Origin: JBCBDX01 sp038529265
Lineage (GTDB): Bacteria; Pseudomonadota; Alphaproteobacteria; Rhizobiales; Rhizobiaceae
Assembly (NCBI GenBank): GCA_038529265.1
Contig: JBCBDX010000014.1
Span: 1-58,857, forward strand
DNA length: 58,857 nucleotides
Direction of reading: 5' to 3'
Shown here: one piece after another, positions 1-8,100 of the stretch
Numbering within the stretch: position 1 is the stretch's first letter
How the letters are laid out: every line of letters begins with the position of its first letter
Notes under the pieces: generated by a model
Told to the model about the DNA's origin: nothing
The model's database searches: none
Seen by the model: the letters and a program-made list of their open reading frames with translations, nothing else
Made by a program: the position numbers and the translations under genes

Positions 1-270
1 CCCAATGGGACCTTTAAGGAAATTTATCGAACCGCTTTTTCGTTCCTCGCAAACCCTTGCAGTCTATGGGCTTCTGATAGACTGGAAGACAAGAGAGCGG
101 TCGCAAAACTCGTAATTGCCGATACCCTGACCTACAAACGAAATCAGGGGTATCGAACCGCAAAAACCTCTAGCATATTCAATATGTTAGAGGACTTAAC
201 CGTGGAAAAATATGAGATGGTGCCCCCTGCCGGACTCGAACCGGCACGGCCAAAGGCCGAGGGATTTTAA
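1..270 (+). CDS. Serine site-specific recombinase, C-terminal fragment (cut by window edge)
   Basis: The frame is open from the first base to a TAA at 268-270, giving about 89 residues of a C-terminus. The stretch reading FLANPCSLWASDRLEDKRA, followed by LTYKRNQGYRT, resembles the C-terminal region of large serine recombinases common in Rhizobiales mobile elements (family recognised from memory). The catalytic resolvase domain and zinc ribbon would lie left of the window. The last roughly 18 codons (from 218) are the antisense strand of the tRNA-Leu gene, ending GLEPARPKAEGF. The C-terminus is therefore supplied by the attachment site, which is what an integrase adjacent to its own att site would show. 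The alternative is a degenerate remnant; no internal stop is visible in the part seen. Confidence 0.75.
   Translation, partial: PNGTFKEIYRTAFSFLANPCSLWASDRLEDKRAVAKLVIADTLTYKRNQGYRTAKTSSIFNMLEDLTVEKYEMVPPAGLEPARPKAEGF
218..270. other. Putative attachment site at the 3' end of tRNA-Leu
   Basis: The recombinase frame and the 3' half of tRNA-Leu share these bases on opposite strands. Integration at the tRNA 3' end would regenerate the tRNA and fuse the recombinase C-terminus to the site. The matching second copy, expected left of the window, is not visible, so the exact core is unknown. Confidence 0.5.
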
Positions 271-303
271 GTCCCTTGCGTCTACCAGTTCCGCCAAGGG
301 GGC
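218..303 (-). tRNA. tRNA-Leu (anticodon UAA)
   Basis: Read on the minus strand, this 86-nt gene folds as a class II tRNA. The acceptor stem is GCCCCCU pairing with AGGGGGC, the anticodon loop is CUUAAAA with anticodon UAA, and the long variable arm is CGGCC-UUU-GGCCG. The T arm is CCGG-UUCGAGU-CCGG and CCA is encoded. UAA decodes UUA (and UUG by wobble). The 3' end faces the recombinase fragment on the left, the usual geometry when an element integrates into the 3' half of a tRNA gene. Confidence 0.97.
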
Positions 304-427
304 CACCAATTTATCTGCGCTAGCGAAGGCGTCATCCATTTGCAAGCATTGGACCGATTTATCGGCGGCAACACTTCACAAGAAGAGCACAATTTCATCT
401 TATCGGCAGGCATGCGATAGGGGACAA

Positions 428-1186
428 ATGGAAAACGATTCGACCCAAATTGTGACCGCAGGCATGATTGTCATCGGTGACGAAATCCTGTCTGGGCGCA
501 CGCGTGATTCTAACGCGCATCATCTGGCGAGCCTCATGACAGCAATCGGTGTGGATTTGCGCGAAGTGCGCATGATTGCCGATGATCATGACGTGATCGT
601 CGAAACGGTCAACGCCATGCGCGCTCAATATACCTATGTTTTTACTTCCGGCGGCATCGGACCTACCCATGATGATATCACTGCCGATGCAATCGGCGCC
701 GCGTTCGGGCTTCCGGTCGAAGAAGATGAAAAGGCCATGGCGGTCATGGCTGCGCATTATGAGGAACGCAACCAACCCTTTACCGCAGCGCGCCGGCGCA
801 TGGCGCGGCTACCCGAAGGCGCAGCAATCATCGACAATCCCATTTCAAAGGCACCCGGCTTTGTTGTTGCTAATGTGCATGTGATGGCTGGAGTTCCGGC
901 AATTTTCCAGGCCATGCTGGATAATGTGGTCCCGACACTTCGTACCGGGCGAAAACTCATGTCGCGCTCTGTTCATTGCCCATTTGGGGAAGGCTCGATC
1001 AGCGCACCGTTGGCAGAAATACAAGAAGTCTATCCAGATGCGATCATCGGCTCGTATCCTGCGTTTGAAGAAGGCGCATTCTGGACAGAAATCATCGTGC
1101 GTTCGAGCGACGAAGCCACACTGGAGGTCGCCGTACAGGCGATTGAGGCAATGGTTGAACGGCTTAAAAGCAAAGCCAAGGTGTAG
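428..1186 (+). CDS. CinA N-terminal-domain / MoaB-like molybdopterin-binding family protein
   Basis: The 252-residue protein carries the MoCF/MogA fold signatures: GDEILSGRTRDSN near residue 20, TSGGIGPTHDD near 75, and a segment with MAGVP. This is the architecture of stand-alone CinA N-terminal domains, which lack the C-terminal deamidase of full CinA. The family binds molybdopterin-like ligands or acts on pyridine nucleotides; the substrate here is not known. The frame extends upstream to 212, but that part runs across the tRNA. The ATG at 428 follows AGGGGAC and fits family length. The next gene is gpt, 88 bp downstream on the same strand. Confidence 0.85.
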   Translation: MENDSTQIVTAGMIVIGDEILSGRTRDSNAHHLASLMTAIGVDLREVRMIADDHDVIVETVNAMRAQYTYVFTSGGIGPTHDDITADAIGAAFGLPVEEDEKAMAVMAAHYEERNQPFTAARRRMARLPEGAAIIDNPISKAPGFVVANVHVMAGVPAIFQAMLDNVVPTLRTGRKLMSRSVHCPFGEGSISAPLAEIQEVYPDAIIGSYPAFEEGAFWTEIIVRSSDEATLEVAVQAIEAMVERLKSKAKV

Positions 1187-1274
1187 CGGCGGTCCGATCG
1201 CGTCTTCTCTTGTGCCAAAGCCGAGAAAACAATAAGCGATTTTCAAAACACAAAAATCAAACAGGCTTGCCACC

Positions 1275-1766
1275 ATGTCACTTCCTGAAAAAGCGTTTCC
1301 GGTCTCATGGGACCAGTTCCACCGCGATGCGCGCGCTCTATCGTGGCGCATCGGCAATGTCGGCAAAGAATGGAAGGCAATCGTCACGATTGCACGCGGC
1401 GGTTTGGTTCCCGCTGCGATTATAGCACGTGAGTTGGAAATCCGCGTGATTGAGACGGTGTGCGTTGCCAGCTACCACGACTATGACACTCAAGGCGAAA
1501 TCAAAGTGCTTAAAGAGGTGTGGCCGTCATTGCTTGAAAACGATGGCGAAGACGTCCTGATCATTGATGATTTGACCGATACCGGCAAAACAGCGGAAGT
1601 CGTGCGTGCCATGATGCCGAAGGCGCATTTTGCGACGGTCTATGCCAAGCCAAAGGGCGTGCCCATGGTAGACACATTCATTACCGAAGTAAGCCAAGAC
1701 ACTTGGATCTTCTTTCCGTGGGACATGGGCTTTACCTACCAGGAACCGATCGTCGGCAAAGGCTGA
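1275..1766 (+). CDS. gpt: Xanthine-guanine phosphoribosyltransferase
   Basis: The enzyme converts xanthine, guanine and hypoxanthine with PRPP to their nucleotides (cytosolic purine salvage). The type I PRTase PRPP loop is clear: LIIDDLTDTGKT near residues 95-106, with the two acidic residues and the GKT end. ARGGLVPAA near residue 40 forms the pyrophosphate loop. The length of 163 residues fits Rhizobiales gpt products. It ends 6 bp before the MFS gene, so cotranscription is possible, though the functions are unrelated. Confidence 0.92.
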   Translation: MSLPEKAFPVSWDQFHRDARALSWRIGNVGKEWKAIVTIARGGLVPAAIIARELEIRVIETVCVASYHDYDTQGEIKVLKEVWPSLLENDGEDVLIIDDLTDTGKTAEVVRAMMPKAHFATVYAKPKGVPMVDTFITEVSQDTWIFFPWDMGFTYQEPIVGKG

Positions 1767-1772
1767 GGGGCA

Positions 1773-3029
1773 ATGGAAGGTTCCGGCGCTCAAATCGCCA
1801 ATCAGACAGGTCAGCCACAAAGAAACGCCCTCGCCTTCATTCTGATCACGGTCACACTCAACATGATGGGGGTGGGCCTTGCTTGGCCAATTCTGCCAAA
1901 ACTGGTGCAGGATATGGGCAGCGGTTCGGTTAGCGAAGCTGCGGCAGTTTATGCGATCATTGGTGCGATCTTTGCGATTTCCCAGTTTCTCTTTTCTCCG
2001 CTAATCGGTTCCTTGTCTGATCGCTATGGCAGGCGCCCGATCATGCTGATTTGTCTTGCAGGGCTTGGCGCGGACTATGTACTGACGGCGTTCGCGCCGA
2101 CATTCTTCTGGATAGCAGTAGTTCGTTTTTTCGGCGGAATTTTTGCAGCGACAATCACGACCGCCAACGCCTATGCCGCAGACATATCAACGCCGGAAAA
2201 TCGGGCCCGAAATTTTGGCCTGATCGGCGCTGCGTTCGGCGCTGGCTTTATTTTAGGCCCACTCATTGGCGGTTGGCTTGGCGCGATGGATATTCGCTAC
2301 CCGTTTTTGGCAGCGGGCATACTCACGTTGGTAAATGTCGTCTTTGGCTACTTCACGCTGCCGGAAAGCCTGCCAATAGAAAGACGTCGCAAACTGGAAG
2401 TTAAAGATGCCAATCCGTTTATCGCGTTGACAAGATTGGGCGCATTTCCGGCACTCACCCCTTTGCTGGTTGGACTGTTGATCACCGCAACCGCGCAGCG
2501 TGGCCTCGAGAGCATTTGGGTGCTCTACACCGATTTCCGATTTGGGTGGGGTATCCGAGAAGCTGCGTGGTCGCTGGCTTTTGTCGGTGTCGCGTATTTC
2601 GTTGTGCAGGGATTTTTAGTCGGCCCTGTGGTCAAAGCGCTGGGCGAGTGGCGCACCGTCATTTCCGGTTTCATGGTTGGTGGGTTAGCGTTCTTTGCCA
2701 CGGCGTTGGCCGAGCAAGGCTGGATGGTTTATCCGCTGGTGGCTTTATATGCGCTGGGCAATGGATTGGGCGTACCTGCCCTTACTGCCATTTGCTCAAA
2801 AGCCGTCGAAACAGACCGCCAAGGCCAATTGCAAGGCGCGTTACAATCGGTCAATGCGATTGCAGTGATTGCAGGTCCGTTTTGTGCCTCCCTACTACTC
2901 GCGCAGGTGTCATCAGCCAATCCAATCATCAATTTACCTGGCGCTTGGTTCATGCTCGGCGCGGTAGCCAGCACTGTCGCGACCTTGCTTGCGATGGGTG
3001 CATACAAGCGCCTTAAGACTAATACTTAG
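1773..3029 (+). CDS. MFS transporter, TetA/TCR-type drug:H+ antiporter family
   Basis: The 418-residue protein has about 12 hydrophobic segments. The hallmark cytoplasmic loop 2-3 motif GSLSDRYGRRP lies near residue 68-78, and a motif-C-like stretch rich in Gly (GAAFGAGFILGPLIGG) lies near residue 147-162. These place it with tetracycline-resistance-like effluxers, but the substrate cannot be read from sequence. Start ATG 1773 follows GAGGGGCA. Its stop codon lies inside the first of two ArsR-type palindromes, and an ArsR regulator plus an SRPBCC protein follow. The three genes may form one physiological unit, although the operators sit downstream of this gene and would control the arsR pair directly. 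Confidence 0.88.
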   Translation: MEGSGAQIANQTGQPQRNALAFILITVTLNMMGVGLAWPILPKLVQDMGSGSVSEAAAVYAIIGAIFAISQFLFSPLIGSLSDRYGRRPIMLICLAGLGADYVLTAFAPTFFWIAVVRFFGGIFAATITTANAYAADISTPENRARNFGLIGAAFGAGFILGPLIGGWLGAMDIRYPFLAAGILTLVNVVFGYFTLPESLPIERRRKLEVKDANPFIALTRLGAFPALTPLLVGLLITATAQRGLESIWVLYTDFRFGWGIREAAWSLAFVGVAYFVVQGFLVGPVVKALGEWRTVISGFMVGGLAFFATALAEQGWMVYPLVALYALGNGLGVPALTAICSKAVETDRQGQLQGALQSVNAIAVIAGPFCASLLLAQVSSANPIINLPGAWFMLGAVASTVATLLAMGAYKRLKTNT

Positions 3030-3041
3030 GTATATTCCTAA
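3026..3041. promoter_or_regulatory. Upstream ArsR-type operator copy (imperfect palindrome)
   Basis: TTAGGTATATTCCTAA is a near-perfect inverted repeat overlapping the stop codon of the MFS gene. It matches the second copy at 3073-3088 in 14 of 16 positions, with centres 47 bp apart. Repeated palindromes directly upstream of an arsR gene are most simply its autoregulatory operators. Binding itself is inferred. Confidence 0.65.
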
Positions 3042-3072
3042 CTATCTTGCACGCATTGCCCTACGCTGATAC

Positions 3073-3088
3073 TTAGGCATATGCCTAA
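3073..3088. promoter_or_regulatory. ArsR-type operator spanning the arsR start codon
   Basis: TTAGGCATATGCCTAA is a perfect 16-bp palindrome. Its centre contains the ATG (3081) of the ArsR-family gene, so a bound repressor would cover both the initiation region and probably the promoter. This explains why no separate Shine-Dalgarno sequence is obvious just before the ATG, and the mRNA may be nearly leaderless. Confidence 0.7.
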
Positions 3089-3431
3089 CAATTATGACAT
3101 AGAACTCGACCAGCTTTTTGCCGCCCTCGCCGATCCAACACGGCGTGCGGTGGTCCAAGCATTGGTGCAAAAAGAGAAGCTAAGTGTTTCGGAGCTACAC
3201 GCCCCGCACGCAATGGCCCTGCCGTCCTTCACCCAGCACCTCAAGGTGCTGGAAGACGCAGGGCTGATATCCACCCGAAAACAAGGCCGCGTCCGCATGG
3301 TCAACATTGAGGCTCAACGCCTGACGCGGGCGCAAACGTGGCTCGAACACCAGCGCAAGGTTTGGGAGGCGCGCTTCAATCGCCTTGAAGCTTTGCTGGA
3401 GCAAAGTAAAACTGAAGGAGACAACCAATGA
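3081..3431 (+). CDS. ArsR-family winged-helix transcriptional regulator
   Basis: This 116-residue protein has the compact ArsR winged-helix fold. It starts with DQLFAALADPTRRAVV near residue 10-25, followed by a recognition-helix segment with SFTQHLKVLEDAGLI near residue 50-64 and a wing with RKQGRVRMV. It lacks the Cys metal-binding box of metal-sensing ArsR proteins and belongs to the group paired with SRPBCC proteins. It overlaps the next gene by ATGA (3428-3431), implying translational coupling. The palindromes at 3026 and 3073 are probable autoregulatory operators. The effector is unknown. Confidence 0.9.
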   Translation: MPNNYDIELDQLFAALADPTRRAVVQALVQKEKLSVSELHAPHAMALPSFTQHLKVLEDAGLISTRKQGRVRMVNIEAQRLTRAQTWLEHQRKVWEARFNRLEALLEQSKTEGDNQ

Positions 3432-3898
3432 GCAAACTCACCGTCACCACACCAACCGACACGACTATCCGCTTCGAGCGCCAATTAGGCGCATCACCAG
3501 AGCGCGTTTTCGAGGCGTTCACAGAAGCCGATCTCATGAAGCAATGGTATTCGGACCCATCAAATCCGATCATAGCGGTTGAATCAGATCCGCGCGAAGG
3601 CGGCGCGTATAAAATGGTTTGGGATGGCAGCGAAGGCCAGATGACTATGAGTGGCATCTACACGCTATTCAACAGACCAAATGCGCTTCAATCGACCGAG
3701 AATTGGGAGCCTGACTGGGCAGGTGGAGAGGTTCTCAATGATATCGAATTTCATGCGACCGGTGCCGGCACACAAATGATCCTAACCAGTACCTACACTT
3801 CAAAAGATGCTCGTGACGGCGCCAAAGAAGGGGCGGCGGAAGGTTTTGGCGCCTGCCTAGACGCGATGGATGCACTACTGGCAAGCACCGCCGTTTAA
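3428..3898 (+). CDS. SRPBCC / AHSA1-domain protein
   Basis: The 156-residue protein has the START-like hydrophobic-cavity fold of the AHSA1 family. The beginning TTIRFERQLGASPERVFEAFTE is typical of the N-terminal strand and helix, PREGGAYKM lies in the middle, and a C-terminal long helix is present. Proteins of this type paired with ArsR regulators are thought to bind small hydrophobic ligands, but no activity can be assigned. Its start overlaps the arsR stop (ATGA), and its stop overlaps by four bases the convergent gene on the other strand. Confidence 0.88.
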   Translation: MSKLTVTTPTDTTIRFERQLGASPERVFEAFTEADLMKQWYSDPSNPIIAVESDPREGGAYKMVWDGSEGQMTMSGIYTLFNRPNALQSTENWEPDWAGGEVLNDIEFHATGAGTQMILTSTYTSKDARDGAKEGAAEGFGACLDAMDALLASTAV

Positions 3899-4572
3899 TC
3901 AAAAACAACCGAGCGGACCACATCTTCAGCGTACCGCTCGGCATTCTCAGCTCTTTCCTCGACAACGCGCTCGTAGAACAGAAGGCCGTCCGTCTTGTTC
4001 TTTGGCATCACCGCATAAATGCGCAGTGAAATTTCACCTGCGTTCGGATCCCGATAGCTTCCATTCAGAACAACAGAGTCGGCGCCCGGCAATGCATAAA
4101 AGCTTACCCGATCTCTTCGCTTATCCATGTATCTTGCAGTGAGAGAGGGAAACACGCGGGTAATGATGAAGCGCGACATGATTTGGCGGCGTCGTGCGGT
4201 GCTTGTCAACTCAACACGTAAAGGCGTGACATCCAGTGTCTCAAACTCACCGGTCGCAAATCCGGAGAAAGAGATTCGGGCGTACACATGGTCGACCTGA
4301 TCCGGCAGTTGAACATTGATAATCACGTCTGATGTTTGCGGTAGCGTGAGCGCAAAAGGTATCGGCACCCGATAGCCAAAGCGCGATGCAAACGTAGCAT
4401 CGATGCGCAGTACCCTACTGTCTGATGCCACTACCGTTTGATTGGATAGCGTTTCCCGGTCGTTGAAAATCCCGTCTTGTATTTTTCGATTCGAGGCCTC
4501 AGAGGCGGATGCGATCGACGCAAAAGCGAGAGCCAGTGCAACCAACAGGACAGCGCGGCCTATCTTGAACAT
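3895..4572 (-). CDS. Exported protein of unknown function
   Basis: I do not recognise the family. The 225-residue product has a classical signal peptide: basic MFKIGR, a hydrophobic VLLVALALAFASI core, and cleavage probably after ASA near residue 24. The mature part looks beta-rich in its first half and ends in an acidic helical tail (about residues 195-225). It has no cysteine clusters or membrane segments. Its promoter region holds a perfect TTAA-N7-TTAA site 66-80 bp upstream of the ATG, suggesting cell-cycle control by CtrA. It converges on the SRPBCC gene with a 4-bp overlap. Confidence 0.75.
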   Translation of the reverse strand: MFKIGRAVLLVALALAFASIASASEASNRKIQDGIFNDRETLSNQTVVASDSRVLRIDATFASRFGYRVPIPFALTLPQTSDVIINVQLPDQVDHVYARISFSGFATGEFETLDVTPLRVELTSTARRRQIMSRFIITRVFPSLTARYMDKRRDRVSFYALPGADSVVLNGSYRDPNAGEISLRIYAVMPKNKTDGLLFYERVVEERAENAERYAEDVVRSVVFD

Positions 4573-4637
4573 TGAAAACCCTTAGTTTCCGGCACTTGCA
4601 ACGTAGAAATTGAAAACGCCGCTGCTTATCCGGCGCA

Positions 4638-4652
4638 TTAACTCTTTATTAA
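4638..4652. promoter_or_regulatory. Perfect CtrA-type binding site
   Basis: TTAACTCTTTATTAA matches the full TTAA-N7-TTAA consensus of the alphaproteobacterial cell-cycle regulator CtrA. It lies 66 bp upstream of the minus-strand exported-protein gene, a normal distance for control of that promoter, and 539 bp from nrdJ. The upstream kinase of the pathway, cckA, is in this window. Confidence 0.6.
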
Positions 4653-4682
4653 CCTTTTATCCCCGCTATCCAATCAGTGCAC

Positions 4683-4698
4683 ATACTACATATTGTGT
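4683..4698. promoter_or_regulatory. Candidate NrdR box (distal, single)
   Basis: ATACTACATATTGTGT agrees at 14 of 16 positions with the published NrdR-box consensus acaCwATATATwGtgt. It has no partner at the usual 31-32 bp. It stands alone about 490 bp upstream of nrdJ, nearer the divergent exported-protein gene, so it is less convincing than the pair at 4930-4976. Confidence 0.35.
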
Positions 4699-4929
4699 CT
4701 TACCTCTTTTGGAGTTCGACCCCTTGACCGCCACAGTCGAGTCGCTTTTTATGACTGTGTGATGACATCAATGGTCTCACCGTCCAGCGTATATGGGGCG
4801 AGTTTTCAGTAAAGTTCGACAGGTTTAACGATTTCATTCGGCGCAATTGCGTCACTGGGATCACATATTTTTGCGTCGTTTTTCAGGGGAATTTCAAACC
4901 AAACGCGGGGATAAAAAAACCATCTGTTA

Positions 4930-4976
4930 ACTCTATATTTAGTGTTTACAGGCGATAAAGGCACAAGATACAGTGT
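4930..4976. promoter_or_regulatory. Tandem NrdR boxes upstream of nrdJ
   Basis: Box 1 (4930-4945, ACTCTATATTTAGTGT) matches the NrdR consensus at 14 of 16 positions and box 2 (4961-4976, GCACAAGATACAGTGT) at 13 of 16. Their starts are exactly 31 bp apart, the three-helical-turn spacing typical of NrdR operator pairs. NrdR represses ribonucleotide reductase genes when (d)ATP is high, so a pair here fits nrdJ. The surrounding 618-bp gap (4573-5190) holds no ORF, RNA gene or B12-riboswitch consensus that I can support. Confidence 0.6.
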
Positions 4977-5155
4977 CGATCCGCCACTCCATTGTCGGGG
5001 CTTAACGGCGGAAATTTACACACAAAAATACCGGATCAGACGCAAAACGCGCTCTGCTTCGGGAATAAAGTTGGAAAAATGGCCGCAAACTTGTCGGTTT
5101 GCGGTGGTGGAATGGTGTTGCCCATCATGGGTCGGACGAGCTGACGCTGTGGACA

Positions 5156-5171
5156 ACACTATATATTGGGA
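5156..5171. promoter_or_regulatory. Candidate NrdR box immediately before nrdJ
   Basis: ACACTATATATTGGGA matches the NrdR consensus at 14 of 16 positions, with a perfect left half and core. It ends 19 bp before the nrdJ ATG and just upstream of its GAGGG ribosome-binding site. No partner lies 31-32 bp away. Confidence 0.45.
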
Positions 5172-5190
5172 TGAAAGTTGAGGGATAGAA

Positions 5191-8100
5191 ATGCGCATTG
5201 AACGCCGTTTCACAAAAGAGGGTCAGTCTCCATTCGCGGAAATCGCATTCCGCAAGGCGACCAGTGAAATCAAAAACCCGGACGGGTCCATCGTTTTCCG
5301 GCTGGAGAACATTGATGTGCCAGAACAATTTAGTCAGGTAGCGGCCGACATCCTTGCGCAAAAATACTTCCGCAAAGCCGGCGTTCCGGCCGTGCTGAAG
5401 AAGGTTGAAGAAAATGATGTTCCTTCTTTCCTTTGGCGCTCAGTTGCTGACGAAAAGGCGCTGGCAAAACTGCCTGAAGAGGAGCGCTACGGTTCTGAAA
5501 CAGACGGTCGCCAAGTATTCCATCGCCTCGCCGGCACTTGGACTTATTGGGGCTGGAAAGGCGGCTACTTCGATTCAGAAGACGACGCTCAGGCATTTAT
5601 GGACGAATTGTCCTTCATGCTCGCAACGCAGCGTGTCGCGCCAAACTCTCCCCAATGGTTCAACACCGGGCTGCATTGGGCCTATGGCATCGATGGCCCG
5701 GGCCAAGGCCACCATTACGTTGATCCGTTCACTGGCAAACTGACAAAATCCAAATCATCCTATGAGCATCCGCAGCCACATGCCTGCTTCATCCAGGGTG
5801 TGGGCGATGACCTCGTCAATGAAGGCGGCATCATGGACCTGTGGGTTCGTGAAGCGCGCCTCTTTAAATACGGATCAGGCACAGGCTCCAACTTCTCCTA
5901 CCTGCGCGGTGAGGGCGAAAAACTGTCCGGCGGCGGCAAATCGTCCGGCCTGATGAGCTTCCTGAAAATCGGTGACCGCGCAGCCGGCGCTATCAAGTCC
6001 GGCGGCACGACACGCCGTGCGGCCAAGATGGTCGTCGTCGACATCGACCACCCGGACATTGAGCAATATATCGACTGGAAGGTGAACGAAGAGCAGAAAG
6101 TTGCCGCCCTCGTCACAGGTTCCAAAGTCGTCGCCAAGCATATGGGCGCAATCATGAAAGCCTGCATCAATTGCGAAGGCGAAAATGATGATTGCTTTGA
6201 CCCGAACAAAAACCCGGCCTTGAAGCGCGAAGTCAAAGCGGCGAAAAAGGCTTTGGTTCCAGAGAATTACGTCCAGCGGGTGATTCAGTTTGCCAAGCAG
6301 GGCTACACCGATCTGGAGTTCAAAACCTATGACACAGACTGGGACTCAGAGGCCTATCTGACGGTTGCTGGCCAGAACTCGAACAACTCGGTTTCTTTGA
6401 AAGACGACTTCTTGCGGGCGGTTGAAGCTGACCTTGAATGGAACCTGATCAACCGGATCGACGGCAAGGTGAACAAGACTGTTCAAGCTCGCGATCTATG
6501 GGAAAAGATCGGCTATGCAGCTTGGGCATCGGCTGATCCGGGCCTTCATTACAACACGACCATGAATGACTGGCACACTTGCCCGTCAGCCGGTCCGATC
6601 CGGGCGTCCAACCCTTGTTCGGAATATATGTTCCTGGACGACACGGCCTGTAACCTCGCCTCCATCAACCTGCTACAGTTTGCCGACAAGGACACCAAGA
6701 AGTTTGACGTCGCGTCCTACGAGCACACTGTGCGCCTGTGGACCATCGTGCTGGAAGTCTCCGTCATGATGGCGCAGTTCCCGTCCAAGCAGATTGCGGA
6801 ACTCTCCTACAAGTACCGCACGCTCGGCCTCGGCTACGCCAATATTGGTGGCCTGTTGATGTCCTCCGGCATTCCATACGACTCAGATGAAGGCCGTGCG
6901 ATTTGTGGTGCCCTCACCGCGATCATGACCGGCGTTGCCTACGCCACATCCGCCGAGATGGCCGGCGAACTCGGCCCCTTCCCTGGCTATGAGCCCAATG
7001 CCGACAACATGCTGCGGGTCATCCGCAACCACCGCCGCGCCGCCCATGGCGAAACATCAGGTTACGAAGACCTGGCTGTTGATCCGGTTGCGCTTGTCGC
7101 CAAGGATTGCCCGGATCAGGATCTGATCACCCATGCAAAAGCGGCTTGGGATGCAGCGCTCGCACTCGGTGAAAAGAACGGTTACCGCAATGCGCAGGCC
7201 ACCGTGATTGCGCCGACCGGCACGATCGGCCTTGTCATGGACTGTGATACCACGGGCATCGAGCCGGACTTTGCACTGGTCAAGTTCAAGAAGCTCGCCG
7301 GCGGCGGTTACTTCAAGATCATCAACCGCGCGGTGCCAACAGCGCTTCGCACGCTGGGCTATTCTGAAGCCCAAATCGCCGAGATTGAGGCTTACGCGGT
7401 CGGCCATGGCAATTTGAACCAGGCACCGGGTGTCAACCCAACGACACTCAAGGCTAAAGGTTTCACCGACGAGAAGGTCGCAGCCATAAACGCGGCGTTG
7501 GAAAGCGCGTTTGACATCAAGTTCGCCTTCAACAAATGGACCGTCGGCGAAGACTTTGCCAAGGAAACACTTGGCTTTACCGACGAGCAGCTGGACGATT
7601 TCTCCTTTGACATGCTCGCGGCCCTCGGCTTCGACAAAAAAGAAATTGAAGCGGCCAACCTGCACATTTGTGGTGCGATGACGCTGGAAGGCGCGCCGTT
7701 CCTCAAAGACGAACATCTGCCCGTCTTTGATTGCGCCAACATTTGCGGCAAAATCGGTAAGCGCTACCTTTCAGTCAACAGCCACATCGATATGATGGCA
7801 GCGGCCCAGCCATTCATCTCCGGTGCGATCTCCAAGACCATCAACATGCCAAACACGGCAACGGTGGAAGACTGTAAGGATGCCTACCTGCGCTCATGGA
7901 AAAAGGCACTCAAAGCCAACGCACTCTACCGTGACGGCTCCAAACTGTCTCAGCCGCTCAACGCTTCACTCATTGAGGACGAGGCGGATGAGGATGATGC
8001 CATCGAGGCAATCGCCGAAGCACCAAAGGCGGCCGCCGCGGTGCAGGTGACCGAAAAAATCGTCGAGCGCATTATCGAGAAAGTCACTCGCGAACAGGAA

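Noticed and set aside
212..427. Upstream extension of the CinA-like reading frame across tRNA-Leu
   Set aside because: It reads the antisense strand of the tRNA, has no homology to CinA, and the ATG at 428 has a ribosome-binding site.
4942..5181. 79-residue ORF before nrdJ
   Set aside because: No ribosome-binding site or recognisable protein, and it runs over regulatory boxes.
4573..5190. Cobalamin riboswitch in front of B12-dependent nrdJ
   Set aside because: No B12-box consensus (GCCACTG context) or matching helices could be found.
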